DNA of 64,000 bases, taken from the NCBI RefSeq assembly GCF_003390865.1, contig NZ_QMEJ01000001.1, forward strand, positions 434,001 through 498,000, given 5' to 3'. The position numbers and the translations under genes are program-made. The DNA is from Tropicimonas sp. IMCC34011. GTDB lineage: Bacteria; Pseudomonadota; Alphaproteobacteria; Rhodobacterales; Rhodobacteraceae. Shown here one piece after another: positions 17,926 to 26,750 of this stretch (positions within the stretch are counted from its first letter, which is position 1; each line of letters opens with the position of its first letter). The notes beneath the pieces were generated by a model. The model searched no databases, was not told where the DNA came from, and saw only the letters and a list, made by a program, of their open reading frames with translations.

Positions 17926-18995
17926 ACCGCGCCCTCCAGAACCGGCGCGCGGGATGCCTCGATGCGCCTGCCTGACATTGTATCGAAGAGGTGCAAACGG
18001 GCGGGATCGACGGCAATGAGGACCTCCCCGGCCAACTGACGCTCCGAGGTGTCGATGACCGCGAGAGGCTGGCCGCCGACCATCCCGTGCACGATCCGCT
18101 GCGCGCCCAGCTCCTCGACATGCTCGACGACAAGCGGCAGCCCCTGGTCCGAAATCCGCAAATCCTCGGCCCGGAGGCCAAGCGTCACCGGCCCTTCGGC
18201 GTGGTCCACGCGCCCCAGCCTGTGTCCTTCCAGGACGATCTCGCCGCCTTCGATCCGGGCGTCGAGAAGGCTCATCGCGGGGGCGCCGATGAAGGAGGCG
18301 ACGAAGGTGGAGGCCGGAGAGCGGTAGATCTCGAGTGGCGCGCCGATCTGCTCGACCCGGCCGCCGTTCAGGACGACGAGCCGATCGGCGAGCGTCATCG
18401 CCTCGAGCTGGTCGTGGGTGACGTAGAGCGACGTCGTGGCGAGCCGCTTCTGCAACTTGCGGATCTCCATCCGCATCGACACGCGAAGCTTGGCATCAAG
18501 GTTCGAGAGCGGCTCGTCGAAGAGGAACGCGGCCGGCTGCCGCACGATGGCCCGGCCCATGGCGACACGCTGCCGCTGGCCGCCGGACAGCGCGCGGGGC
18601 TTGCGGTCGAGATAGGGCCCGAGTTCCAGCATCCGGGCCGCCTCGGCGACGCGCTCCTCGATCACCTGCTTGCTCTCGCCGCGGTTCTTCAGCCCGTAGA
18701 CCATGTTGTCGTGCACGGTCATGTGCGGGTAGAGCGCGTAGTTCTGGAACACCATCGCGATGTCCCGCTCGGCGGGATCGAGCTTGTTCACGAGCCGTCC
18801 ACCGATGCGCACCTCGCCGTCCGTGATCGTCTCGAGCCCCGCGACCATGCGCAGAAGCGTGGACTTGCCGCAGCCCGACGGGCCGACGAGGACGATGAAC
18901 TCGCCGTCCTCGATCTCGATGTCGATGCCGCTGACGGCGGGCTGGGTGCTGCCGGCATAGGTCTTGCCCACGCCTCTGAGGGAGAGATGTGCCAT
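17922..18995 (-). CDS. ugpC: ABC transporter ATP-binding protein, UgpC family
   Basis: A 357-residue MalK/UgpC-type ATPase with Walker [11 protein letters not shown], signature [16 protein letters not shown], Walker [17 protein letters not shown], then a C-terminal TOBE/OB regulatory domain (about 240-357) ending in the typical [10 protein letters not shown]. The ATG at 18995 overlaps the UgpE stop (ATGA); the frame is open upstream, but that part lies inside the permease gene. It energises the UgpAE channel. Confidence 0.9.
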   Translation of the reverse strand: MAHLSLRGVGKTYAGSTQPAVSGIDIEIEDGEFIVLVGPSGCGKSTLLRMVAGLETITDGEVRIGGRLVNKLDPAERDIAMVFQNYALYPHMTVHDNMVYGLKNRGESKQVIEERVAEAARMLELGPYLDRKPRALSGGQRQRVAMGRAIVRQPAAFLFDEPLSNLDAKLRVSMRMEIRKLQKRLATTSLYVTHDQLEAMTLADRLVVLNGGRVEQIGAPLEIYRSPASTFVASFIGAPAMSLLDARIEGGEIVLEGHRLGRVDHAEGPVTLGLRAEDLRISDQGLPLVVEHVEELGAQRIVHGMVGGQPLAVIDTSERQLAGEVLIAVDPARLHLFDTMSGRRIEASRAPVLEGAV

Positions 18996-19840
18996 CACTT
19001 GTCGCTTTCCGTGAGACCCTTGATGAACATGCGCTGGAAGATCACCACCACCGCAACGGGGGGGATCATTGCCAGCACCGCAAGGGCGAATGCTTCGTTG
19101 TAGTCGGGGATCTGGGAGCCGATCCACACCTGCAGGATGGACTTGATGCCCCGCATGAGCGTGTAGAAGGTCTCGTCCGTCGTCATCAGCAGCGGCCAGA
19201 GATACTGGTTCCAGCCGTAGATGAACATGATGATGAAGATCGCCGCCATCATCGTGCGCGAGAGCGGCACGAGGATGTCGATGAAGAACTTGAAGGGCCC
19301 TGCCCCGTCTATCCGCGCGGCCTCCAGCAGCTCGTCCGGCACGGATCGGAAGAACTGGCGGAAGAAGAACGTGCCCGTGGCTGAAGCCAGAAGCGGCACG
19401 ATCAGACCGGTGTAGGTGTTCAGAAGGCCGAGCGTGGACATCACCTGATAGGACGGCATGATCCGGACCTCGAGCGGCAGCAGGAGGGTGGTGAAGATCA
19501 TCCAGAACAGGATCGTGGCGAACCGGAAGCGAAAGTAAACGAGCGCATAAGCCGCCATCATCGACAGGACGATCTTTCCGACCGCGAAGCCGATGCCCAT
19601 GATCATCGAGTTCATCAGCATCGTGAGGCCGGTCACGTCCCCGGTGAAGCCGCCCTTGTGGGTCAGCACCTTGCGATAGGTTTCGCCGCCATAGCTGCCG
19701 GGGGTGAGGTAGAGGCCGTTGGAGTGGATGTCCGTGGGCGTATGGGTCGAGGACATGAGAGCCATCACGACGGGCGCGATCAGGAACAGGACGCCCGCAA
19801 TGAGGATCAGGTGGTCGAAGGGTTTGATCTTCTGCATCAT
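18995..19840 (-). CDS. ugpE: ABC transporter permease, UgpE type
   Basis: A 281-residue MalG-type permease with six membrane segments. It contains the coupling loop [24 protein letters not shown] and the family ends [15 protein letters not shown] and [16 protein letters not shown]. It is 1 base from ugpA upstream and overlaps ugpC downstream, so it is tightly coupled. Confidence 0.9.
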   Translation of the reverse strand: MMQKIKPFDHLILIAGVLFLIAPVVMALMSSTHTPTDIHSNGLYLTPGSYGGETYRKVLTHKGGFTGDVTGLTMLMNSMIMGIGFAVGKIVLSMMAAYALVYFRFRFATILFWMIFTTLLLPLEVRIMPSYQVMSTLGLLNTYTGLIVPLLASATGTFFFRQFFRSVPDELLEAARIDGAGPFKFFIDILVPLSRTMMAAIFIIMFIYGWNQYLWPLLMTTDETFYTLMRGIKSILQVWIGSQIPDYNEAFALAVLAMIPPVAVVVIFQRMFIKGLTESDK

Positions 19841-19841
19841 G

Positions 19842-20813
19842 TCACCCGTAATGCACGCGGCGTTCGAGGAAGCGGAACTGCATGATGGTCAGCGCCGCGA
19901 CGACGATCATGAGGATCACCGACTGGGCGGAGGAGCCGCCGATGTCGTTGCCTTTGAAGCCGTCGAGATAGACCTTGTAGACGAGCGTGATCGGGTTGTT
20001 GGCCGGCTTGTCCTTCACCACCACGTCGAAGATCGGGAAGGTGTCGAACAGGCTGTAGGTGATGTTGATCACCAGCAGGAAGAACGCCGTCGGCGCAAGA
20101 AGCGGCAGCGTCACGTCCCTGAACCGCCGCCAGCCCGATTGCGCGTCGATGAGCGCGGCCTCGCGAACCGAAGTCGGAACGGAGTGCAGCCCCGACAGGA
20201 AGAAGATGAAGTTGTAGGGGATCTGCTTCCAGACCGAGATGGTGACGACCGCGACGGCGGTGTCCCAATAGTCGATCCCGACGCGCAGATCGTGGCCGAA
20301 GAACGCCGCGAGATCCTTCAGCGGTCCCATGTGCATGTCGAAGAACATCATCCCGATGAGCCCCGCCACCGGCGGCGCGATGGCGTAGACGGAGATGAGA
20401 AGCGTCTTGTAGGCGGGGGCGCCGCGGATCACCTTGTCCGCCTTCACCGCAAGCAGAAGCCCGATCCCGAGCGAGAGCGCCGTGACGATGGCGCAGAAGA
20501 AGGCGGTGAAGGTCGCGGTGGAGAGGTACTGGCTGGAGGCGAGCGCATCGGCGTAGTTCTCGCCGCCGACGAACGTCGCTCCGAAGCCGAACGGATCCTC
20601 GATGTAGAACGACGAGGTCACCGCCTGCACGGAGGGCCAGTAGAAGAAGATCGCGACGATGGCGAGCTGCGGCAGAAGGAACAGCCACGGCGTCAGCGGC
20701 CGGTCGAACTGCACCCGCTTGGCGGGGTCAGCGGTCTCGGCGCTGTACCATGCCCGCAGGCGGGACAGGATCGCACCCTGCCGCGCGCTGCCCGTGTGGT
20801 AGGTTTCGGCCAT
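19842..20813 (-). CDS. ugpA: ABC transporter permease, UgpA type
   Basis: A 323-residue MalF-type permease with six membrane segments after a roughly 40-residue cytoplasmic N-terminus. It has the coupling loop VREAALIDAQSGWRRFRDVTLP, PYNFIFFLSGLHSVP and the UgpA-like C-terminus QFRFLERRVHYG. It precedes ugpE by 1 base and follows ugpB after a 137-base gap that holds a strong hairpin. Confidence 0.9.
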   Translation of the reverse strand: MAETYHTGSARQGAILSRLRAWYSAETADPAKRVQFDRPLTPWLFLLPQLAIVAIFFYWPSVQAVTSSFYIEDPFGFGATFVGGENYADALASSQYLSTATFTAFFCAIVTALSLGIGLLLAVKADKVIRGAPAYKTLLISVYAIAPPVAGLIGMMFFDMHMGPLKDLAAFFGHDLRVGIDYWDTAVAVVTISVWKQIPYNFIFFLSGLHSVPTSVREAALIDAQSGWRRFRDVTLPLLAPTAFFLLVINITYSLFDTFPIFDVVVKDKPANNPITLVYKVYLDGFKGNDIGGSSAQSVILMIVVAALTIMQFRFLERRVHYG

Positions 20814-20894
20814 GGGGACCGGTACTCCATAGGGATGGCGGCCCGGGGCGCGGGGTTACTTCCCCGGCCGGAGGCCGCCCTTGGAACGATGCGG

Positions 20895-20924
20895 GGATCC
20901 GGCCCGCGCTGGGGGGCCGGATCC
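20895..20924 (-). other. Intercistronic stem-loop between ugpB and ugpA
   Basis: A perfect 11-base-pair stem (20895-20905 with 20914-20924) with an 8-base loop, in the gap after ugpB. A second short perfect palindrome, TTCGGATCCGAA (20932-20943), lies next to it. Such hairpins behind binding-protein genes usually stabilise the 5' part of the transcript and lower expression of the permease genes. Confidence 0.6.
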
Positions 20925-20950
20925 CTTTAGGTTCGGATCCGAAGAGAGGA

Positions 20951-22246
20951 TCAGCCGGCGGTCTTGGCGAAGCGCGCCAGGAGCTGGTTGCCTTCCTCTT
21001 CGATCGTCTCGAACGCGTCCTGCACCTCGACTTCACCCGAGAAGATGCGGTTGAACTCGCGCTCCATCACGGTGCGGATCTGCGGATAGAAGCCCATGCG
21101 GTAGCCGCCGGTCCACTCGCCGCCTTCGAGCATCAGCTGCTGGATGCCGACCTCGGCCACCGGCTGCTCGTCGTAGTAGCCCTCTTCCTTGGCCATCTCG
21201 TAGGCGGCCTCGGTGATCGGAACGTAGCCGGTGTTCTTGTGGTAGTAGACCTGCGTTTCCGGGGAGGTCAGGAAGGAGAAGAACTGCGCCGTGCAGGCAT
21301 TCTCCTCGTCGGACTTGCCGGACATCGCGAAGAGCGCGGCGCCCCCGATGAAGCTCTGCGTGCCGGCGCCCTCGATCGCATCCCAGTAGGGCATGAAATC
21401 GGCGGAGAAGTCGAAATCGGTGGATTGCTGCAGGCCGCCGAAGGAGCCCGAGGAGCCGATCCAGATCGCCGACTGGCCGTCTTCGAAGGGCTTGAGGTTG
21501 TCGCCCCAGCCGGCGCCGTAGAACCCGAAGAGCTCGGCGTCGGCCCACTCCTTCAGCTTCTCGAACATCATCACCTGGTTCTCGTCGGTGACGAGGATCT
21601 CGGTGCCGTCGACGCTGTCATAGCCGTTGTTGTTGGTGGCGAACTGCTGGTTGTTCCGGGACTTGAAGTTCTCGACCATCATCCACGTGAGCTGGGACGC
21701 GGTCAACGGCAGGTAGCCGGCCTCCTTCAGGGCGGGGGCGATTTCCTCGAACTCTTCCCAGGTCTTCGGCGGCTCGACGCCGGCTTTCTCGAAGGCCTCT
21801 TCGTTGTAGTACATGATCGGCGCCGAGGAGTTGAACGGCATGCCGATGAACTTGCCGTCGCTGTCGGCGTAGAAGTTGCGCACGCCGGCGATGAAGGCTT
21901 CGCGGTCGAACTCCTCACCGGCGTTCAGGATCAGGTCCTCCGCGGGGATCGTCGCGCCCTCGGCGGCGATGATCGTCGCGGCGCCGGCATCGAAGACCTG
22001 AAGGATGTTGGGCTGCTCGCCCGAGCGGAAGGCGGCGATGCCGGAGGCCAGCGCCTCTTCGTAGGTGCCGCGGGACACCGGCGTCAGGTTGCAGGCGTCC
22101 TGGGCGTCATTGAACTGCTGGGAGATCTCGTTGATCACCTCGCCGTTGCGGCCGCCCATGCCGTGCCACCAGCTGATCTCGGTCTGCGCCATCACGGAGG
22201 TGGCCGTCAGGCTGAGGGCGATCGTCGCCGTTGCGGTCTTCATCAT
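20951..22246 (-). CDS. ugpB: Glycerol-3-phosphate-type periplasmic binding protein, UgpB family
   Basis: A 431-residue extracellular solute-binding protein family 1 member with a signal peptide (cut near AQTEISWWH). The first mature residues EISWWHGMGGRNGEVINEI, then GIAAFRSGEQPNILQVFDAG and FIGMPFNSSAPIMYYNEEAF, match E. coli UgpB. It is expected to bind sn-glycerol-3-phosphate or glycerophosphodiesters and is the first gene of a leftward operon. No Pho box was identified by eye upstream. Confidence 0.88.
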   Translation of the reverse strand: MMKTATATIALSLTATSVMAQTEISWWHGMGGRNGEVINEISQQFNDAQDACNLTPVSRGTYEEALASGIAAFRSGEQPNILQVFDAGAATIIAAEGATIPAEDLILNAGEEFDREAFIAGVRNFYADSDGKFIGMPFNSSAPIMYYNEEAFEKAGVEPPKTWEEFEEIAPALKEAGYLPLTASQLTWMMVENFKSRNNQQFATNNNGYDSVDGTEILVTDENQVMMFEKLKEWADAELFGFYGAGWGDNLKPFEDGQSAIWIGSSGSFGGLQQSTDFDFSADFMPYWDAIEGAGTQSFIGGAALFAMSGKSDEENACTAQFFSFLTSPETQVYYHKNTGYVPITEAAYEMAKEEGYYDEQPVAEVGIQQLMLEGGEWTGGYRMGFYPQIRTVMEREFNRIFSGEVEVQDAFETIEEEGNQLLARFAKTAG

Positions 22247-22384
22247 GTCGCTTGTCCCTGTAGCGATTCCAAATGTGCCGCCGGGCTAGGCCTCGTCCGT
22301 AACGGTCAGGTCACGCGTCCGTGACGGTTCCATGAAGATCGCCTCCGGGACGATGTGTCGTTGCGGCACTTGCGGGCCGGATGC

Positions 22385-22425
22385 TCCGGACGCCGCGCGG
22401 ACCCTGCCGGTGCGCGGCGTCCGGA
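22385..22425 (-). terminator. Probable terminator of the leftward glycosyltransferase operon
   Basis: A perfect 14-base-pair stem (22385-22398 with 22412-22425) with a 13-base loop, starting 9 bases after the stop of the GT4 gene on the minus strand. There is no T-run, but stability and position fit transcription end. It separates the exopolysaccharide genes from ugpB. Confidence 0.6.
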
Positions 22426-22434
22426 ATGCACGTT

Positions 22435-23406
22435 TCAGGCCGCGAGTGCGGGCGCGGCCTGCGCCGTCCGGGCGAGCGCATGCCATGCGGCCCGGCAGGC
22501 CTCTTCCGCCCCGTCCGGGCGGGGCGCCGCGGCGATTTCGTCGAGGCTCGAGAGCGAGTCCCGCCACACCTCCGTTCCGGCGCCCCGCACGGCATGCGCG
22601 CCGGACCCGGCGTGATCGGCCAAGCCGTCCGCCGCGCCCACGAGGAGCACCCGGCCCGCGGCCATGGCTTCGAGCGCCACGAGGCCGTAGGGCTCCCACC
22701 GCGAGGGCATCGCGATGACGTCGCACTCCGCCATCGCCGCGGCGGGATCGCCGGCGAAGCCGTGGAAGGAAATGCGCGCGTCCCCCTCCGCGAGGGCCTC
22801 GAGCGCCGCACGCTCCGCGCCGTCTCCGATCAGCCGCAGCGTCAGTGAGGGATCGTCCACGGCCCGGAAGGCCCTGATCAGAAGGTCGAATCCCTTCTGC
22901 GGATCGAACCGACCCATCGCCCCGATGACACGCCTCTGGCGAGGCGCCGGGAGGGCACGGAACGGCGCGAGGTCCACGCAAGGCGGGATCACGCTCAGCG
23001 CGCAGGGCCTGACCAGATTCCGCAGCCGGAGCCACTCTCCCTGCGCCCCGCTGACGGCAACGACCCTGTCGAAGAGCGCATAGGCGGTGCGCAGGAGGGT
23101 ATGGAAGCGGCGCCGCGCGGTGACGTTGCAGGCGACGAACCCGGCCGAGTAGCTGTGCTCGACATGGACGAGAGGCGTGTCCGGATGCGCCCCCCGAAGG
23201 GCCATCAATCCCGGCAGGCCGCGCCACGTCACCGCGAGATGGGAGACGATGATGTCCGCCGCCTCCCCCCCGGCGCTCGGCCTGGTTCGGGAGACGGGAC
23301 GGACGATGTGCTCGAGCCCTGAGGCGGGGCTTGATGCGAGGAAGTCCAGGTAGCGCGTGACGCCGCCGGGGTTCGTGTCATCGACGAGATGGAGGATACG
23401 GGTCAT
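22435..23406 (-). CDS. Glycosyltransferase, GT4 (GT-B fold) family
   Basis: A 323-residue GT-B glycosyltransferase: N-terminal acceptor domain beginning MTRILHLVDDTNPGGVTRYLD, linker, then a donor domain with GAMGRFDPQKGFDLLIRAFR and the GT4 nucleotide-sugar motif MPSRWEPYGLVALEAMAAG (two glutamates seven apart). No membrane segment is seen, so it should act at the cytoplasmic face on the growing lipid-linked repeat unit. It is the last gene of the leftward operon wzx-GT2-GT2-GT4, 13 bases after the GT2 gene. Sugar specificity is unknown. Confidence 0.85.
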   Translation of the reverse strand: MTRILHLVDDTNPGGVTRYLDFLASSPASGLEHIVRPVSRTRPSAGGEAADIIVSHLAVTWRGLPGLMALRGAHPDTPLVHVEHSYSAGFVACNVTARRRFHTLLRTAYALFDRVVAVSGAQGEWLRLRNLVRPCALSVIPPCVDLAPFRALPAPRQRRVIGAMGRFDPQKGFDLLIRAFRAVDDPSLTLRLIGDGAERAALEALAEGDARISFHGFAGDPAAAMAECDVIAMPSRWEPYGLVALEAMAAGRVLLVGAADGLADHAGSGAHAVRGAGTEVWRDSLSSLDEIAAAPRPDGAEEACRAAWHALARTAQAAPALAA

Positions 23407-23419
23407 GGGACGGGTCCTT

Positions 23420-24388
23420 TCAGGAAGCGGTGGTGCGAGCTGCGAGGAACGGCACGGAGCCGGTGAGGGACATCAGCGATGCGGCGGCGAGCGTGGTCAG
23501 GGTCTTGGCCGGCTCCTCGGCAAGCGGCCGGAGGGACGTGCGCAGGGATTGGGCGCAGAGGGCCGCCGCCCGCCTGCCCTGCCCCGCGCTCACGGCCCGC
23601 CGCGCGAGGTAGCGCAGCTGGTAGGCGCGTGCGGCCGGCAGATGTCGCGCCATGAAGTCGGGCGCGACGGGGACGAGGCCCGCCATGGCCCGCTCCCAGG
23701 AGGCGTATTGCGCGTCGATCCCGGCCGAAAGACCGCCGCCCGCGATGCGGTAGCGGGTCAGAAGGCCCGGAATGCCCTCGATTTCCCAATCCGTCGTGAG
23801 CCCGAGGCGAAGCCAGCACTCGATGTCTTCGGACTGGCGCAGGGTCTCATCGAACCACCAGTCCCGATGCCTCTCCAGCCGGGGCCGCCATGCGATGGCG
23901 TCGAGGGCGCTCCGGCGCAGGACCGCCGCGGAGCCGTTGCCGATCGGATTGCGCTTGAGGATATGCGCCGCCGTCACGCCGCGGAGCCGGGGCTTCTGCG
24001 CGAGGCCGAGGGAGCGGCCGGCCTCGTCGATCATCTCGGAGCCCGAGTAGCTCAGGCCGACCTCCGGGGCACCGTCGAGATGCGCGACATGAGCCGCAAG
24101 CTTGCCCGGACGCCAGAGATCGTCCGCGTCGCAGAAGCCGACATAGGCGCCGCGGGCATGGTGGATGCCGGTATTCCGCGCCCCGGCAAGTCCGCGATTG
24201 GGTTGCTGCACGAGGCGGACACGGGTGTCCCCGGTGGACCGGGCGATGCTCGCGGTGCGATCGGTGGAGCCGTCGTCGACGACGAGGATCTCGAAGTCGT
24301 CGAAGGTCTGGGCGCGAAGAGAGGCGAGGGTCGCCGGAAGGGTGGCGGCGACGTTGTAGGCGGGAACGACGATGGTGGCACGGGGCAT
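23420..24388 (-). CDS. Glycosyltransferase, GT2 family (copy 1)
   Basis: A 322-residue GT-A enzyme with the GT2 start MPRATIVVPAYNVAATLPATLASL, LVVDDGSTD, and the metal-binding FCDADDLWRPGKLAAH. A roughly 100-residue helical C-terminal tail follows the catalytic domain. It is paralogous to the next gene upstream; the two also share an identical 15-base 3' end and junction (23415-23429 and 24397-24411), which suggests a tandem duplication. Role: adds one sugar of the exopolysaccharide repeat unit. Confidence 0.87.
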   Translation of the reverse strand: MPRATIVVPAYNVAATLPATLASLRAQTFDDFEILVVDDGSTDRTASIARSTGDTRVRLVQQPNRGLAGARNTGIHHARGAYVGFCDADDLWRPGKLAAHVAHLDGAPEVGLSYSGSEMIDEAGRSLGLAQKPRLRGVTAAHILKRNPIGNGSAAVLRRSALDAIAWRPRLERHRDWWFDETLRQSEDIECWLRLGLTTDWEIEGIPGLLTRYRIAGGGLSAGIDAQYASWERAMAGLVPVAPDFMARHLPAARAYQLRYLARRAVSAGQGRRAAALCAQSLRTSLRPLAEEPAKTLTTLAAASLMSLTGSVPFLAARTTAS

Positions 24389-24401
24389 GGGCGTGATCCT
24401 T

Positions 24402-25316
24402 TCAGGAAGCGAAGAGGCGGCGACGAAGGGGACGTGGCAGAAGCGGAGCTGCGAGCGCGCCGGCGATGGTCAGCGCGCCGCGGCGGGGGCTCGAGAAGAA
24501 GCCGGCAGGGCTCCGCAAAAGGCCGGCCAGCGCGAAGCGAAGGGCTTCCGCGCCCGGCGCGTCGACCCTGAGCGCGCGGCGGGCGAGGTACCGCAGGTTC
24601 ACCGCCTCGTGCCGCGGTTCGGCCTCGTAGCCATAGCTGCGGGCGCTGGCGATGGCGGCCTGCCGGCCGGCCTGCATCTTGCACAGATCGGCTGAGAGCC
24701 CCGTCCGGCTTGTGCGGTAATGCACCAGCGTCTGCTGCAGCCCGATAGTCCGGTGGCCCTCGCCGACGAGGCGGACCAGCCATTCAAGGTCTTCGTTGTG
24801 CACGAGGGTCTCGTCGAACCCCCCGGTCGAGGCGAAGACGCAGGCCCGGACCGCGAGGTTCGACATGGTCCCGACCGGGTTCTCTCCCAGAAGCTGCGGC
24901 ACCCGCAGCGGGCCCGTCGGAACGGTGGACAGGGTGCGGATCTCTCCGTGATCGAAGAAGCCGTAGCGCGCATAGACGGCGGCAAGCTCGTGGTCGTCGA
25001 AGGCCTGGGCGAGGCGGGCGAGCTTGTCCGGCGTCCACAGATCGTCCGCATCGCAGAAGGCGAGGATCGGCGCATTCGCGAACCGCGCAGCCGTGTTGCG
25101 TGCGACGGCGGGGCCGCGCCCCTCTCCCTCGATCAGCCGGAAGCGCTGCTCTGCGTGGCGGGCAGCATCGATCAGAAGCCGCGTCGCATCGGTGGAGCCG
25201 TCATCGACCAGGAGCGCCTCCCAGTCCCCGAGCGTCTGGGCGACAAGGCTGTCCAGCGTTTCGGGAAGAGTGTCCTCGGCGTTGAAGCAGGGCACGATTA
25301 TGGTGAAACGGGGCAT
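24402..25316 (-). CDS. Glycosyltransferase, GT2 family (copy 2)
   Basis: A 304-residue GT2 enzyme: MPRFTIIVPCFNAEDTLPETLD, LLVDDGSTDAT, and FCDADDLWTPDKLARL, with HNEDLEWLVRL (catalytic-base-like ED) further on and an Arg-rich C-terminus. The ATG at 25316 overlaps the stop of the flippase gene (ATGA). The frame stays open upstream through the flippase gene, but that part is a shadow. It is related to copy 1 over the whole catalytic domain. Confidence 0.87.
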   Translation of the reverse strand: MPRFTIIVPCFNAEDTLPETLDSLVAQTLGDWEALLVDDGSTDATRLLIDAARHAEQRFRLIEGEGRGPAVARNTAARFANAPILAFCDADDLWTPDKLARLAQAFDDHELAAVYARYGFFDHGEIRTLSTVPTGPLRVPQLLGENPVGTMSNLAVRACVFASTGGFDETLVHNEDLEWLVRLVGEGHRTIGLQQTLVHYRTSRTGLSADLCKMQAGRQAAIASARSYGYEAEPRHEAVNLRYLARRALRVDAPGAEALRFALAGLLRSPAGFFSSPRRGALTIAGALAAPLLPRPLRRRLFAS

Positions 25317-26551
25317 CAGGCAAACCTCGGTTGAGCGGGAAGGAAGGCGCGGAGAAGGACGGGGGCCGCGCCGCCGATCTGGGCGACGGCCGAGACCGCG
25401 AGATACCCCAGCGCAATGGCGACAAGGCCGTAGGGTGCGAGAAGAACGGTGTTGGCGATGAGCGCGGCGGTCATGCCCAGCGTCAGGGCGAACTCGACCT
25501 CCGGCCGGTCCGCGGCCCTCAGCCACCCTGCGGCGGACGCCCAGACGATGGTCGGGATCGCGGCGAGGCAGAGGATGCGCACGATGGGGGCAAGACCGGT
25601 CCAGTCGTCCCCGAAGAGAATGGGCACGTAGACCGGAACGAGAAGCGCCTGCAGGAGCACGACCGGCACGAGGATGCAGAGACTGAGGGTCAGCGCCTGC
25701 CTGAGCGCGGCGATGCGGTCGGACGCGGTGCACAGGTGCGGGAACAGGACGGTCGCAAAGGCCTGCGAGAAGGATGTCGCGAGGCCGAGCCCGGCATTGA
25801 AGGCGAGAAAGTAGATGCCCAGGGCTTCGGCGCCCATGAGCGCCGCGATCACCAGCTTGTCCGCCTGCAGCCGAAGCGCCTTCACGACCTCCGTGCCGAG
25901 AACGGACGCCCCGTAGCGCACGAAGGGGCCGATGGGAGCGGGCGGCGCGAGGACCGGCGTCCAGGGCTGCAACCTGCGCATCGCGAGAAGCCAGATCGGC
26001 GCGGCGAGAAGGCGCGGCAGGACGAGCGCGAGGGGCCCCGCGATCACCACGGCGAGGAGAGCCGTCAGCGCGTTCGCCCCGACCACCTGCCCCGCGGCGA
26101 TGGAGGCGGTCTGGCGCATCTTGCCCGCCCGCATCGCCAGGGCGCAGTTCACGAGGCCGGCCGGCATGAAAAGGTATTCCCCGGCGAGGATCGCGACGAG
26201 TACGAAGAGCATCGCATCGCCGCTCGCCGCCCAGAGGCCGAGGCCGAGCGCGATCTGCAGCGCGAAGAGACCGAGGCACCACGACCAGAAGATCCGCCGC
26301 GCGGTGCGACAGATGCCGGGAAGGTCCTCTTCGGAGGCCGCGATGATGCGCTGACCGGCGCCGTTCTCCGTCAGGGCCTTCAGGATATCGGATCCCGCCA
26401 GCGCGGCCGCCGCGACGCCGATCGCGGTCGCATCCATGGTCCGCGCGACGGCGACCACCACGAGGACGCGGGAGGCCTTGGCCGCAACTTCGGACAGGCA
26501 GTAGGCCATCAGGTTCCTGGCGAACGGGCCGGGTCGGAATGAAAGGGGCAT
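25316..26551 (-). CDS. Polysaccharide flippase, Wzx/MATE-like membrane protein
   Basis: A protein of about 411 residues with 10-12 predicted membrane segments, of the oligosaccharide flippase (Polysacc_synt) type: LMAYCLSEVAAKASRVLVVVAVARTMDA at the N-terminus and FLAFNAGLGLATSFSQAFATVLFPHL in the middle. It is expected to move undecaprenyl-linked repeat units across the inner membrane. The ATG at 26551 follows GGAGG at 5-base spacing; an ATG 13 codons upstream is possible. First gene of the leftward operon, divergent from the Wza-like gene. Confidence 0.83.
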   Translation of the reverse strand: MPLSFRPGPFARNLMAYCLSEVAAKASRVLVVVAVARTMDATAIGVAAAALAGSDILKALTENGAGQRIIAASEEDLPGICRTARRIFWSWCLGLFALQIALGLGLWAASGDAMLFVLVAILAGEYLFMPAGLVNCALAMRAGKMRQTASIAAGQVVGANALTALLAVVIAGPLALVLPRLLAAPIWLLAMRRLQPWTPVLAPPAPIGPFVRYGASVLGTEVVKALRLQADKLVIAALMGAEALGIYFLAFNAGLGLATSFSQAFATVLFPHLCTASDRIAALRQALTLSLCILVPVVLLQALLVPVYVPILFGDDWTGLAPIVRILCLAAIPTIVWASAAGWLRAADRPEVEFALTLGMTAALIANTVLLAPYGLVAIALGYLAVSAVAQIGGAAPVLLRAFLPAQPRFA

Positions 26552-26660
26552 CGGGGCCTCCGTTGGCGGGCCGGGAGCGGCCATGGCCAAGGTCTAGCCG
26601 TCCGCGGACCCGTCCGTCCCGCTCCCCTCCGGCGAGGCCCGGCGCCCGGTCGGGCACCCA

Positions 26661-26678
26661 CCTATCCGTCCGGGTGGT
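26661..26678. promoter_or_regulatory. Degenerate copy of the exopolysaccharide-locus palindrome (flippase/Wza promoter)
   Basis: CCTATCCGTCCGGGTGGT. The left half is identical to the perfect copies at 31525 and 34049; the right half matches 5 of 8. It lies between the divergent flippase (start 26551) and Wza-like (start 26751 or 26766) genes, centred about 81-96 bases from the latter. Confidence 0.5.
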
Positions 26679-26750
26679 GCCGCGATCCGGGCGCGGAGAT
26701 GCAGGGCGCCGCCGCCGCACGGTAGATCATGGGGCGTCCTCGATCGCTCA

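Noticed and set aside
24402-26720. Single 772-codon minus-strand frame joining flippase and GT2 regions
   Set aside because: Only the last 304 codons read as a GT2 enzyme. The upstream part is an off-frame reading of the flippase gene, and the two real genes overlap by ATGA at 25316.
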